Positions 16,445-24,717 of a stretch of DNA of 64,000 nucleotides are shown in pieces. A program made the translations under genes and the position numbers. The stretch is from Oscillospiraceae bacterium (GTDB lineage: Bacteria; Bacillota_A; Clostridia; Oscillospirales; WRJC01), in contig WRJC01000006.1 of the NCBI GenBank assembly GCA_009782405.1, forward strand, positions 33,791 to 97,790, given 5' to 3'. How positions within the stretch are numbered: the stretch's first letter is position 1; every line of letters begins with the position of its first letter. Below the pieces are notes generated by a model, which was given only the letters and a program-made list of their open reading frames with translations, had not been told where the DNA came from and did no database searches.

Positions 16445-17392
16445 CTATTGATTGCCGACCAATATCCCAATGTATTTTTCCCCCGTGTTTTTTGCATTCG
16501 GGTTATATGCGGCATCCGCTTCGGCGCTTATCCCTGCTTCGCTTATGTTTTTGTCCAATATGTCCTTGTATTTCATGGCAACGACATAAAACCTGCCGCC
16601 CGGGTCGGCTTTGTATGTTTCGATGCCTTTCAAAATGGCGTCGATGTCAAAATGTGCCATCCTGTACAAAAACTCGATGTCCAAATCGAAATTGGCCTCC
16701 CAGAATTCGGCGTTTGACATCGCGCCGATAACGCCGCCGTTTTCATCGAAGGGGGCTTCTGCCGCAGGCGCGGGAGCAGGAGCGGGCGCGGGAGCCGGTG
16801 CAGGGGCCATGTCCATTTCAAAATCTCCGGGCGCCGCCGCTTCGTCTGCCATTTCGTTTTCCCCTTTTTGCGCTTCTTCTGCTTCCGGCGCCGCCATGAT
16901 CGCCGCGCCGTAACCGTCATCTGAGCCGCCTGCGGCCGGGATGCGGTTTTCCGAATTTTTGTCGTTTAATTTCGCGAACATATCGAGCATCCCGCTTTTT
17001 GAGGCGGCAAAAACCATCAAAATGATCGCCGCGGCCGATATGAGCCCGAAAGGCACATATATTTTTTTATGCGGCTTTTGCTTTTCTATGGCGATTCCGC
17101 CTTCGGCTATCTTAGCCGACACATACCCGGAAATTGAAGGCTCGGGGGCATATGCCGCTTGCGCCGCGGCTTCGAGATACCTGCTTTCCGATTCGATGAA
17201 ATCGCAGCAGGCGGCGCATTCCCCGATATGCCTGTCGATAAAACTTCTGTCGCCGTCTGAAAGCTCCAATTCCCGCGAATTTTCATAATCGCCGAAAACG
17301 ATCAGTTCGTCGTGAAGATATTCGTCCGCCAGCGATTTCACCTTTTCGCAGTCGCTTTCGTATGTTTTTGGTTGGATTTTTGATTTGGGCAC
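16445..17392 (-). CDS. Membrane anti-sigma factor with zinc-binding motif
   Basis: A 315-residue protein. The N-terminal cytoplasmic domain contains HIGECAACCDF, the His-x3-Cys-x2-Cys motif of ZAS anti-sigma factors, and one membrane helix follows (FGLISAAAIILMVFAA). Outside lies an acidic linker with an Ala-Pro repeat tract (about residues 200-215) and a small domain with FWEANFDLDIEFLYRM. Such proteins hold an ECF sigma factor inactive until an envelope signal releases it. The start is GTG with AAAGGGG 8 bases upstream. It lies 55 bp after the sigma gene, the standard pair. Confidence 0.8.
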   Translation of the reverse strand: MPKSKIQPKTYESDCEKVKSLADEYLHDELIVFGDYENSRELELSDGDRSFIDRHIGECAACCDFIESESRYLEAAAQAAYAPEPSISGYVSAKIAEGGIAIEKQKPHKKIYVPFGLISAAAIILMVFAASKSGMLDMFAKLNDKNSENRIPAAGGSDDGYGAAIMAAPEAEEAQKGENEMADEAAAPGDFEMDMAPAPAPAPAPAPAPAAEAPFDENGGVIGAMSNAEFWEANFDLDIEFLYRMAHFDIDAILKGIETYKADPGGRFYVVAMKYKDILDKNISEAGISAEADAAYNPNAKNTGEKYIGILVGNQ

Positions 17393-17447
17393 GCCGACAG
17401 CCCCTTTCGTTTTTTGTATTCGATCATGTGTATAAGACGGATATAAA

Positions 17448-18050
17448 TCAAAAAAGTTCGCCGTTTTCGTTATTTTTGAGTATATAGTTTTTGAGTTTCT
17501 CCCTCGCGCGGTTCAACCTGCTCTTCACCGTGCCGATTTCGAGCCCGAGCATATCGGAAATCTGCGCGTAGCTGACGTTGTTCAAGTCCCTCAGCGTTAT
17601 GATTTCCCTCAGGTCGCCGGGGAGGGAATTTATGATTTCGCGGATCTTTTTTATTTTTTCCGCCCTGATAAGCCGCTCCGAAGGGTCGCCGGCGAAGTCC
17701 GGAAGCTGGATTTCCCGAGGCTCGCCGTATTCGTCCGAGGAGGAGAGGGAAACTGTCTTTATCTTTTTTTCTTTTCTGTAGAAGTCGAAGATCAGGTTTT
17801 GGCATATCCTGTAGATCCAAGTCGAAAATGCGCTGTCCGTCCTGTAGCCGGCCAGCATTTTGTAGGCGCGCAAAAAACATTCCTGGGATATGTCCCGGGC
17901 GTTTTCCCTGTTGTTTAGCTTGGACATGGCGAGGCTGTATATCATTTTTTCGTATCTTTTCACGATGATTTCAAATGAGTCCGCATCGCCCGACAGCACC
18001 CTGCCGATGATTTCGGCGTCTCCGGGCGCATCCGGTCTGTCGCCTGTCAT
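17448..18050 (-). CDS. ECF-type RNA polymerase sigma factor
   Basis: A 200-residue sigma-70 family protein of the ECF (SigW-like) class. Region 2 reads YEKMIYSLAMSKLNN...ARDISQECFLRAYKML and FSTWIYRICQNLIFDFYRK; region 4 reads LPGDLREIITLRDLNNVSYAQISDML and GTVKSRLNRAREKLK. It directs RNA polymerase to stress or envelope promoters and is paired with the anti-sigma gene just downstream. A GGAGG site lies ten bases before the ATG. The target promoters cannot be named from this window. Confidence 0.93.
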   Translation of the reverse strand: MTGDRPDAPGDAEIIGRVLSGDADSFEIIVKRYEKMIYSLAMSKLNNRENARDISQECFLRAYKMLAGYRTDSAFSTWIYRICQNLIFDFYRKEKKIKTVSLSSSDEYGEPREIQLPDFAGDPSERLIRAEKIKKIREIINSLPGDLREIITLRDLNNVSYAQISDMLGLEIGTVKSRLNRAREKLKNYILKNNENGELF

Positions 18051-18102
18051 ACCGTAAATTCCTCCTTTCCGCGAGATGGCGGGGAAAAAACGCAGCTGCG
18101 AA

Positions 18103-18360
18103 CTACCTCGGTTCGACTATGAGCTTTATCGAAGTCCTTATCTGGTCGTCTATGGTCAAATCCACGAAGGACGGGAAACACACCAAATCGGCTTCGGCGA
18201 GTATGTTGCGCGTTATGGCGACCGCTTTCACGGCTTGGTTTATTGCGCCCGCGCCTATGGCTTGAAGCTCGGCTCTTCCCGACTCTTTTATCGTGCCCGC
18301 TAAGGCCCCTGCCAGCAAATTCGGATTTGACTTGGACGACACTTTCAAAACTACATCCAT
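18103..18360 (-). CDS. spoVS: Stage V sporulation protein S
   Basis: An 85-residue SpoVS, recognised over its full length: MDVVLKVSSKSNPNLLAGAL, then GAINQAVKAVAITRN and ADLVCFPSFVDLTI. It has an Alba-like fold and in Bacillus affects late sporulation and septum formation. The order RNase Y, ymdB, spoVS matches that of Bacillus, supporting all three identifications. A GGGGAGA site precedes the ATG, and an AT-rich region with a TATAAT-like element lies between it and ymdB. Confidence 0.96.
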   Translation of the reverse strand: MDVVLKVSSKSNPNLLAGALAGTIKESGRAELQAIGAGAINQAVKAVAITRNILAEADLVCFPSFVDLTIDDQIRTSIKLIVEPR

Positions 18361-18460
18361 GATTTTTTAATCTCCCCAATAATACAAATATTTTTCGCCG
18401 GGTTTTTTCGCTTTATGATATATTATACTATCCCCAGATTGATATTTTTATAAAAATATT

Positions 18461-19261
18461 TTAACTTTCCGTAAAATTTACCCTTTTTATATCGATGCAT
18501 CTAAAACAATTTGCCTCTATTTTGCATATGGCCCCCGAAAGCGAAACTTCACCTTCGCCCACTTCGAACCTGACCGGCATTTTCGTGAGGAACTTTTGGA
18601 TTATGAGTTCGTTTTTTATGCCCAGAACAGAGTCCGTGGGCCCGGTCATCCCGATATCCGTTATGTATCCCGCGCCGCCGGGCAGTATCTTCTCGTCGGC
18701 AGTCTGCACGTGGGTGTGGGTACCGAAAATCACGGCCGCTTTCACGCCTTTTTGGTCGATGTATTTCGCCAGGGCGTTTTTTTCGCTTGTGGCCTCGGCG
18801 TGTATGTCGACCACTGCGAAATCGTAGCTGCCCCACTCGCGCGAAAATATCCTGTCAGCCGCCGAAAACCCCGATTCGATCCCGGGTTCCATGTAGACGG
18901 TGCCCAACAGGTTGGCAAAGAGTATCCTGTATCCTGCTATGTTAACTATGTTGTAGCCTGCCCCCGGGGATGAACCGGGGTAGTTGGCCGGCCTCAGCAA
19001 ATAGCCGTTTTCGTCCAAGAAAGCGTAGATTTCCTTTTTTTGCCAAACGTGGTTGCCCGTGGTTATCACATCTGCCCCCGCTTCGAAAATCGCCTCGGCG
19101 GATTTGGGGTCTATGCCGTTGCCGCCCGCCGAATTCTCCCCGTTGGCCACCACGCAGTCTATGGCGTGTGACTTCCGTATGCCCCAGAGGTTTGCTTTGA
19201 CGAACTCGACCCCGGGGACGCCGATTATGTCCCCCACGCACAAAATATTGAATGTTCCCAT
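18461..19261 (-). CDS. ymdB: TIGR00282 family metallophosphoesterase (YmdB)
   Basis: A 266-residue YmdB-type phosphodiesterase. Metal ligands are visible in CVGDIIGVPG, ANGENSAGGNG, TTGNHVWQKKE, VVDIHAEATSEK and GTHTHVQTADE. In Bacillus the protein hydrolyses 2',3'-cyclic nucleotides and influences biofilm and motility gene expression; it is usually adjacent to RNase Y. The ATG at 19261 begins MGTFNILCVGD, the position expected for the family; an upstream in-frame ATG at 19327 would add 22 residues not seen in relatives. The short spacing of its ribosome site is unusual. Confidence 0.93.
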   Translation of the reverse strand: MGTFNILCVGDIIGVPGVEFVKANLWGIRKSHAIDCVVANGENSAGGNGIDPKSAEAIFEAGADVITTGNHVWQKKEIYAFLDENGYLLRPANYPGSSPGAGYNIVNIAGYRILFANLLGTVYMEPGIESGFSAADRIFSREWGSYDFAVVDIHAEATSEKNALAKYIDQKGVKAAVIFGTHTHVQTADEKILPGGAGYITDIGMTGPTDSVLGIKNELIIQKFLTKMPVRFEVGEGEVSLSGAICKIEANCFRCIDIKRVNFTES

Positions 19262-19469
19262 ATGTCCCTTTTCTTGATGAAGTTTGTTTCCTATGGCAAT
19301 GATACCACATTTCCCGTTTTTTGTCAATAGAAACTTCGGCAGATTTCATATATGTCATGCATATTCGGAAACGATGCATTCGAATGACGATAAAGTATTG
19401 CGCTTTATCAAGAATGAAACAAGCGGAAATGCGGCGGATAATTCAAAAAAATTTACAAAATGGCGATGA

Positions 19470-19600
19470 ATTATTCAGCCCGTTGAAACGGCGAGATATA
19501 TAAAGGAAAATTGCCCCGAAATAAAGGGCTTTGACCGTCGCGGACTTTACAGAATGAAGCGATTTTACGAAACCTACAAAAATGAACAAAAATACGCAAA
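19470..19600 (+). pseudogene. Remnant of a DUF1016 (YhcG-like) gene
   Basis: A short open stretch without a start reads VETARYIKENCPEIKGFDRR, then GLYRMKRFYETYKNEQ, which is characteristic of the N-terminal DUF1016 domain of YhcG-family proteins (PDDEXK nuclease relatives). An in-frame TGA lies just upstream at 19467, and the reading frame runs into the RNase Y terminator hairpin with no trace of the nuclease domain. The 19262-19469 stretch before it holds no credible gene. This is a decayed fragment left by an insertion or deletion between ymdB and rny. Confidence 0.6.
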
Positions 19601-19629
19601 GGGACGGTCCGCAAAGCCGGAACCGTCCC
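19601..19629 (-). terminator. Intrinsic terminator after RNase Y
   Basis: On the minus strand GGGACGG pairs with CCGTCCC, and after a one-base bulge TCCG pairs with CGGA around a GCTTTG loop. A T-rich stretch (TTTGCGTATTTTTG) follows. It lies about 30 bp after the rny stop. Confidence 0.7.
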
Positions 19630-19659
19630 CGTCCATTTTCGAATTTGTTTTCTTTTCGG

Positions 19660-21219
19660 CTACCTCGCGTAGTCTATTATCCTGCTTTCCCTGACGAGAA
19701 GTATCTTTATCTGCCCGGGGTATTCGAGTTCGTCCTCGATCTTCTTCACTATGTCGCGGGCCAAAAACACCATTTTGTCGTCGCTCACTTCATCCGGATT
19801 GGCGATGATGCGCACTTCGCGCCCCGCCTGCATCGCATAGGATTTTTCTATCCCGGCAAACGAGTTTGTGATTTCCTCGAGCCTTTCGAGGCGTTTTATG
19901 TAGTTTTCGAGGTTTTCGCGCCTTGCGCCGGGGCGGGCGCCGGATATCGCGTCTGCGGTTTGCACGATTATGGCCAACATGGTCTGGGGCTCGACGTCCC
20001 CGTGATGGGCCTCGATGGCGTGGATCACGTCCTTGTTTTCCTTGTATTTCTTCGCGATGTCAAGCCCTATCTGTATATGGGAGCCTTCCACTTCGTGGGT
20101 CATCGCCTTGCCGATGTCGTGCAGCAACCCGGCGCGCTTCGCCATGTTCACATCAGCGCCCAGTTCTGCGGCCATCAGCCCCGAGAGGTGCGCCACTTCG
20201 GCGGAATGGGCCAGCACGTTCTGCCCGTAGCTCGTCCTGTACTTCAAGCGGCCGAGAAGTTTGACAAGTTCGGGGTTGATCCCGTGGATCCCGGTTTCGA
20301 ACGTCACCCGTTCGCCCTCCGCCTTTATTATCGCGTCCACTTCCTTTTTGGATTTTGCGACCATTTCCTCGATCCTGGCGGGATGTATGCGCCCGTCGAT
20401 TATCAGCTTTTCGAGCGTGAGCCTTGCGATTTCGCGGCGGACCGGGTCAAACGACGAAAGCGTCAGGGCTTCCGGAGTGTCGTCGATGATCAGGTCGACT
20501 CCCGTAAGGGTTTCTATCGTCCGTATGTTCCTGCCCTCGCGCCCGATGATCCTGCCTTTCATCTCGTCGTTTGGAAGCGGCACGACCGAAACGGTGGCTT
20601 CCGAAACGTAATCCGAGGCGTACCTCTGGATGGCGAGCGACAATATGGTTTTGGCCTTCTTTTCGGCGTCCTCCTTGAAGCGCTGTTCGTATTCGAGGAT
20701 TTTCATCGCCGATTCGTGGGTGAGTTCGGCTTCCAATTTTTCCATGATCAGTTCTTTCGCCTGTTCTTGGGTAAATCCCGATATTTCCTGCAATATTTGA
20801 TCCTGTTCCCGGATTTTTTTCTGGGCCTCCGCTTCAAGCAGCGAGAGTTCCGCCGCCTTTTTGGTTATATTTTCGTCTTTTTTATCCAAGGCTTCGGTTT
20901 TTTTGTCCAAAGCTTCTTCTTTTTGAGCGATGCGCCGCTCGAGTTTGGTGATTTCGCCCCTGCGTTCCTTGGCTTCCCTGTCCGCTTCGTTTTTGATTTT
21001 GATCACTTCTTCTTTGGTTTCGAGCAGGGATTCCTTTTTTTTCGTTTCGGAAATCTTGACGGCTTCGCTCACTATCCGCTTGGCTTCCTCTTCGGCGGAA
21101 CCGATCTTGGACTCGGAAATCTTCTTTCTGAAAGCGATCCCGAAAAAACCGCCGGCGGCCAACCCGACTATCAAGGCCGCGGCGGCTATAGCAATAACTA
21201 TGCCAATACCAAAATTCAA
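19660..21219 (-). CDS. rny: Ribonuclease Y
   Basis: A 519-residue RNase Y: an N-terminal membrane helix ([19 protein letters not shown]), a long charged coiled coil (about residues 25-185), a KH domain with [15 protein letters not shown], and an HD domain with [19 protein letters not shown] and [11 protein letters not shown]. It starts decay of many mRNAs in Firmicutes. The start is TTG 21219: AAGGAGGTG lies at 21226-21234, six bases upstream, and this gives the family's usual length of about 520. In-frame ATG codons at 21240 and 21291 lie upstream of that ribosome site and are rejected. A strong terminator follows. Confidence 0.95.
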   Translation of the reverse strand: MNFGIGIVIAIAAAALIVGLAAGGFFGIAFRKKISESKIGSAEEEAKRIVSEAVKISETKKKESLLETKEEVIKIKNEADREAKERRGEITKLERRIAQKEEALDKKTEALDKKDENITKKAAELSLLEAEAQKKIREQDQILQEISGFTQEQAKELIMEKLEAELTHESAMKILEYEQRFKEDAEKKAKTILSLAIQRYASDYVSEATVSVVPLPNDEMKGRIIGREGRNIRTIETLTGVDLIIDDTPEALTLSSFDPVRREIARLTLEKLIIDGRIHPARIEEMVAKSKKEVDAIIKAEGERVTFETGIHGINPELVKLLGRLKYRTSYGQNVLAHSAEVAHLSGLMAAELGADVNMAKRAGLLHDIGKAMTHEVEGSHIQIGLDIAKKYKENKDVIHAIEAHHGDVEPQTMLAIIVQTADAISGARPGARRENLENYIKRLERLEEITNSFAGIEKSYAMQAGREVRIIANPDEVSDDKMVFLARDIVKKIEDELEYPGQIKILLVRESRIIDYAR

Positions 21220-21293
21220 AATATGCACCTCCTTATTCATATTTTCGATTATGCGATATCTATATTCTAAATTCAAGATAAATTTCTGCACAT

Positions 21294-21314
21294 GATAATT
21301 ATACTATAATTATC
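21294..21314. promoter_or_regulatory. Perfect 21-bp palindrome upstream of RNase Y
   Basis: GATAATTATA, one central base, TATAATTATC: ten exact complementary bases on each side. On the minus strand it contains a TATAAT that could be the rny -10 element, with no good -35. It could be an operator or simply AT-rich promoter sequence. Confidence 0.4.
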
Positions 21315-21390
21315 TCCGCCATTTATTAAAAGAATTAAAATAATTTCCGTTATTTTATGTATTTTATACAAACTTTTTTAATTTTTGGCT

Positions 21391-22785
21391 TTACATTTCA
21401 AACTCTTCGAATTTCAAGTCAAATGCGTTGCCCTCGGCGCCGGCTTCCCCGGGGCTTTCGGCGGCGTTTTCCTCTTGCTCGGCGGCTTTGGCGGAGCTTT
21501 GGGAGGATTGGGCGAATGCGCCCTCCTCCCTTTTGAGTATTTCCATGAAATTTGCTTCGGGGTTTTGGTAGAGTATGTCGAGCACGGTAAGAAAATCGCG
21601 TATTATTTCCCTGGGCGTTATGTACATGTTCGCCCCGACCTTGGACATGTACTCTTTCAGGAATTCGAGTATTTCGCTTTCGCCCAATTTTTTTTCGTAT
21701 TCGTAGTATGTCTGGTGCAGAAGGCAAATCCTCAGCGCCAGCGCGAAAATCTCCTCGTCCGAAAGCCTTTCGAGGCGTATTGTCGGCCCCATGAGGTTTT
21801 TGTATTTCGAGGAGACGAATTTGCCCTCGGTCAGCCTCGATTTCAGCGCTTCGTAGCTGTAAAGCCCCCGCCGGTTGTCTTCGAGGAACTGCGGGGTGCC
21901 GCCCAAAAATATACCCAGCCCTTCGGCTTTTCCCTGCAAGGTGTCGTTGAACATGGACAAAATTTTCTCGTAATTGTTCTCGCGGGATATTTTGTTCGTG
22001 ATTTTGTACAGGTTCACGCATTCGTCGATGAAGATCACGAGCCCTTTGTAGCCGATGAGCCGCGCGAAGACGGCAAGCAGCTTGACAAAATCGTACCAGT
22101 TCAGATCGTCGATCACGGAACTCACGGAAAGGTCGTTTTTGGCCTCGGTTTTCGTGGAGTACTCGCCGCGCAGCCATTTTATCGCGGAACTTTTGGTTGT
22201 TTCGTCGCCGTTTTTGTAGGCGATGTAGTATTTGAGCATCACCGCCGCAAAATCAAAGCCGCAAACCAAATTTTCGAGTTCGTTCGAAATTTTGAGCACT
22301 TCGGCCGACATCGCGATTTCGAGTTCCTTTGAATCCAAGGCGAGCTTTTCTTTTGCGATTATATTCGTCTGAATCGAATTGAGCCAGCGCGAGATGATGG
22401 GCACGAGCGCATTGCCGTCGGGGGAGGATTTTGCCGCGAGGTTTCTCATCAGCTCCCTGTATACCGCGAGCCCCTGCTTGTTCGTGCCGGAGAGCCTCCT
22501 TTCCGGCGAAAGGTCCGCGTCGGCTGTGAGAAATCCGCGCTCGAGGCAGTGGCCGCGTATCAGCTGCAAAAGGAAACTTTTGCCGCTTCCGTAGCGCCCG
22601 ATGATGAACCGGAAGGCGCTGCCGCCCTGGGAGACAAATTCAAGGTCGTTTGTGAACGCGCCTATTTCTTCTTTTCTGCCTATGGCGATATATTCGAGCC
22701 CAATGCGCGGCACTACGCCCGAGCCCACGGAATTGAGCAATATCCCGAGTATGCGCTTTGGGATTTTCGTTTCGTTTTCAATCAT
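21391..22785 (-). CDS. BrxD-like (DUF2791) P-loop ATPase
   Basis: A 464-residue ATP-binding protein of the DUF2791 family, which includes BrxD of type 2 BREX and Pgl phage defence. The Walker A loop is GRYG-S67-GKS70, and the Walker B-like strand GLVIFIDECVNL lies near residue 238; ENNYEKILSMFNDTLQGKAEG and GIFLGGTPQFLEDNRRGLY are typical later blocks. The last 60 residues are acidic and low in complexity. Its start overlaps the TerB-type gene by 8 bp, so the two proteins probably act together. A helicase often accompanies this pair elsewhere, but the next gene here is RNase Y. Defence or stress-linked DNA processing is a reasonable inference. Confidence 0.72.
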   Translation of the reverse strand: MIENETKIPKRILGILLNSVGSGVVPRIGLEYIAIGRKEEIGAFTNDLEFVSQGGSAFRFIIGRYGSGKSFLLQLIRGHCLERGFLTADADLSPERRLSGTNKQGLAVYRELMRNLAAKSSPDGNALVPIISRWLNSIQTNIIAKEKLALDSKELEIAMSAEVLKISNELENLVCGFDFAAVMLKYYIAYKNGDETTKSSAIKWLRGEYSTKTEAKNDLSVSSVIDDLNWYDFVKLLAVFARLIGYKGLVIFIDECVNLYKITNKISRENNYEKILSMFNDTLQGKAEGLGIFLGGTPQFLEDNRRGLYSYEALKSRLTEGKFVSSKYKNLMGPTIRLERLSDEEIFALALRICLLHQTYYEYEKKLGESEILEFLKEYMSKVGANMYITPREIIRDFLTVLDILYQNPEANFMEILKREEGAFAQSSQSSAKAAEQEENAAESPGEAGAEGNAFDLKFEEFEM

Positions 22786-24526
22786 GGTTTTTTGCTCCGT
22801 TTACTTGTTGCACAATCTTAATCAATTCTTCACGGTAATCTTCGATGATTTCATTGGATGCCATATCGAACACGACGTCGCCGATAAAGTCCATTGCTTT
22901 TTCGTTGGCGGCGTCGATCGCCGATTCCAGCATTGTCCCCTTTTGCGCGAAAAATTCGGCGCATATCGAATCAAAGCCATTTTCGCCGGATTCCAGCAAG
23001 GCCGCAAGCGCCGCCCGCTCCAAATCGCCGAGGCTCGCCGCAAACTCGCCCATTCCCGCAAGTTCCGAACTATCGGTGTGGACTGCATGTGAACTATCGT
23101 TCACATTCGTCTCACGTCGATTGGTGTGGACTGCATGTGAACTGTCGTTCACATTCGTCTCACATTCCAAAGCATCTAAAATGTTTTCTTCGCTTCCCGT
23201 GTCGATGGCGATGAAATCGCCGTCGTCGCCCCCCGGTTCGGCCTCATGGCGCATTTCGGGTTCGGCATCCCTGTTTTGCAGCTCGACCAAAGTCATCGTG
23301 GTGTCCCATGATTCCTTTTCTATCGCCGCGGCGGCGCCCATGTCCGGCTTGAATTCGGGAGGGGGAAGCGCTTCTTTTTCTTCCGGCGCTTTTTTTTCTT
23401 TTGCCTTTTTTGCCGGGGCGTTCAAATGCGCGCTTGCATAGCGGTCTATCGCTTCTTTCAATTGCTCCGGGTATTTCGAAAGCGTTAGCCTCGATTTTAT
23501 GCCGAGGAATTCCCTTAAGGCGTTTTCGGCGCACCGTGCGGTATCTGTGATGCACTGCCTGATGTAAAAATTTTTGTACATGCTTTTGTACTCGACGGTT
23601 ATCCTCTTTTTGTTTTCATATGCGCAGACGGCTCCCATGTAGCTTTCGCGGGTGGTTTTCAAGCTGGCGGCGCCCTCTTCAATTTCTTTTTTGACCAAGG
23701 AGTCGAATGCCGGGCACGACAGGACTTCGCGGAGCATCATGGGCATGTGGAGGTCGAAAACTTCCTTGTTTTTTTCGATGCAGAATTTGCTTTTTGTGTA
23801 ATCGTACACCGAAAAATCCCTCAATATCGTTTCCGCGCCGCTGTTTTTGAAAAATCCGTCGGGCATATACATTTCGGGTATGGTGGCAACGCCGGTTATT
23901 TCCGGCAAAATTTCCGCTATGTCGCCCAAATTTATCTTGAAGTTTTGTATGAACGAAAAGTCGATGAGCCATTCGGCGATATATTTGTCGATTCTGGGAA
24001 ATTCCGCGCGGTAATTTTTCCATATGCCGACAATGTTGTCATATGCTTTTTTGCATCCGACCACTTCCGGGAGGTTCAGCTGTTCGTACAGGTACAGAAA
24101 AATGTATGAAAGCCCGGTTTTCGGATAGATGCCTTCCCTGACCTTTGAGCGCCAATAGAGGTACCAGCAAAGCTGTTCGTGGGACAGCTCCTTGTACATG
24201 GGCCTGTATGAAAAAAAATACACATAATCGGCGTTTATGCAGGTTTTCTTGTAATATTTTTTTGCGTCCTGCACAAAATCGCCGAAAAGCGTGAAACCCC
24301 TGCCCCAATCGTCCACTTTCCAATTGATCGGGACATCGCCGCCGACGCTGCGAAAATAGGCGGCGCCCCCGGTTTTTTGGTTTTCCTGCGCCCCGTTTGC
24401 TTCGCTGTAAAGTTTTTGTATCGGAGAAGATTTTTGCTGTTCGGGCGGCAAGTCGTCGCCAAACTCGATTTCGAAACTCTGGAAGCGGCTTTGGCTGTTT
24501 GGATTTTTTAAATCGTATGCCGGCAT
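22778..24526 (-). CDS. TerB N- and C-terminal domain protein
   Basis: A 582-residue protein. The N-terminal part (about residues 65-300) shows the TerB_N pattern: YFFSYRPMYKELSHEQLCWYL, YWRSKVREGIYPKTGLSYIF, LYLYEQLNLPEVVG. The C-terminal part (about 500-582) fits TerB_C, with AAIDAANEKAMDFIGD-like sequence and EDYREELIKIV. Between them is a variable acidic and Lys-rich linker holding two copies of a 16-residue repeat (ETNVNDSSHAVHT core). TerB-domain proteins belong to Ter-linked stress systems; in this architecture they go with P-loop ATPases and helicases. The gene has its own promoter at 24686-24714 and a leader of about 150 nt. Confidence 0.72.
   Translation of the reverse strand: MPAYDLKNPNSQSRFQSFEIEFGDDLPPEQQKSSPIQKLYSEANGAQENQKTGGAAYFRSVGGDVPINWKVDDWGRGFTLFGDFVQDAKKYYKKTCINADYVYFFSYRPMYKELSHEQLCWYLYWRSKVREGIYPKTGLSYIFLYLYEQLNLPEVVGCKKAYDNIVGIWKNYRAEFPRIDKYIAEWLIDFSFIQNFKINLGDIAEILPEITGVATIPEMYMPDGFFKNSGAETILRDFSVYDYTKSKFCIEKNKEVFDLHMPMMLREVLSCPAFDSLVKKEIEEGAASLKTTRESYMGAVCAYENKKRITVEYKSMYKNFYIRQCITDTARCAENALREFLGIKSRLTLSKYPEQLKEAIDRYASAHLNAPAKKAKEKKAPEEKEALPPPEFKPDMGAAAAIEKESWDTTMTLVELQNRDAEPEMRHEAEPGGDDGDFIAIDTGSEENILDALECETNVNDSSHAVHTNRRETNVNDSSHAVHTDSSELAGMGEFAASLGDLERAALAALLESGENGFDSICAEFFAQKGTMLESAIDAANEKAMDFIGDVVFDMASNEIIEDYREELIKIVQQVNGAKNHD
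23075..23163. repeat. Two in-frame 48-bp-period palindromic repeats inside the TerB-type gene
   Basis: Two 41-bp copies (23075-23115 and 23123-23163) differ at a single base and are spaced 48 bp start to start, exactly 16 codons. Each carries a hairpin: on the minus strand ATGTGAAC, four bases, GTTCACAT. They encode ETNVNDSSHAVHT twice, at about residues 455-484, in the linker between the TerB_N and TerB_C parts. Confidence 0.85.
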
Positions 24527-24553
24527 TTAACCCCCCCATGCTATAGCTCGATT

Positions 24554-24677
24554 TGCGTTCATGTTCGTTACACGTTCGATTGGTTTGACATGAACTAATG
24601 TGAACGAAAGTTCATATGCCGTTCATGCGCACGCTTGCATCAATTATGTACATGAACTGCGTTCATGTTCGTTACAC
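24554..24677. repeat. Related repeats in the leader of the TerB-type gene
   Basis: TGCGTTCATGTTCGTTACAC occurs exactly twice, at 24554-24573 and 24658-24677. On the minus strand the second copy forms ACATGAAC-GCA-GTTCATGT, the same hairpin design as the copies inside the gene. The shared core GTG, two bases, ACGAA, two bases, TGAACG and a CCAATCG block link these to the coding repeats. Confidence 0.75.
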
Positions 24678-24685
24678 ATCTTATT

Positions 24686-24714
24686 ATTTTACCACTAAAT
24701 GAAAACAATGTCAA
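24686..24714 (-). promoter_or_regulatory. Promoter for the TerB-type/BrxD-like operon
   Basis: On the minus strand TTGACA (24709-24714) and TAAAAT (24686-24691) are 17 bp apart. Transcription should begin near 24679, so the repeats at 24554-24677 are in the transcribed leader. Confidence 0.75.
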
Positions 24715-24717
24715 TAG

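Noticed and set aside
19467..19469. TGA read as selenocysteine in the DUF1016 scrap
   Set aside because: No SECIS-like hairpin follows and the surrounding sequence is clearly degraded.
19582..21270. Long plus-strand open frame opposite RNase Y
   Set aside because: It is the complement of rny codons, runs through the rny terminator, has no ribosome site and encodes no recognisable domain.
23075..23163. CRISPR array
   Set aside because: Only two copies, in frame inside a protein gene, without spacers of regular varied sequence or cas genes.
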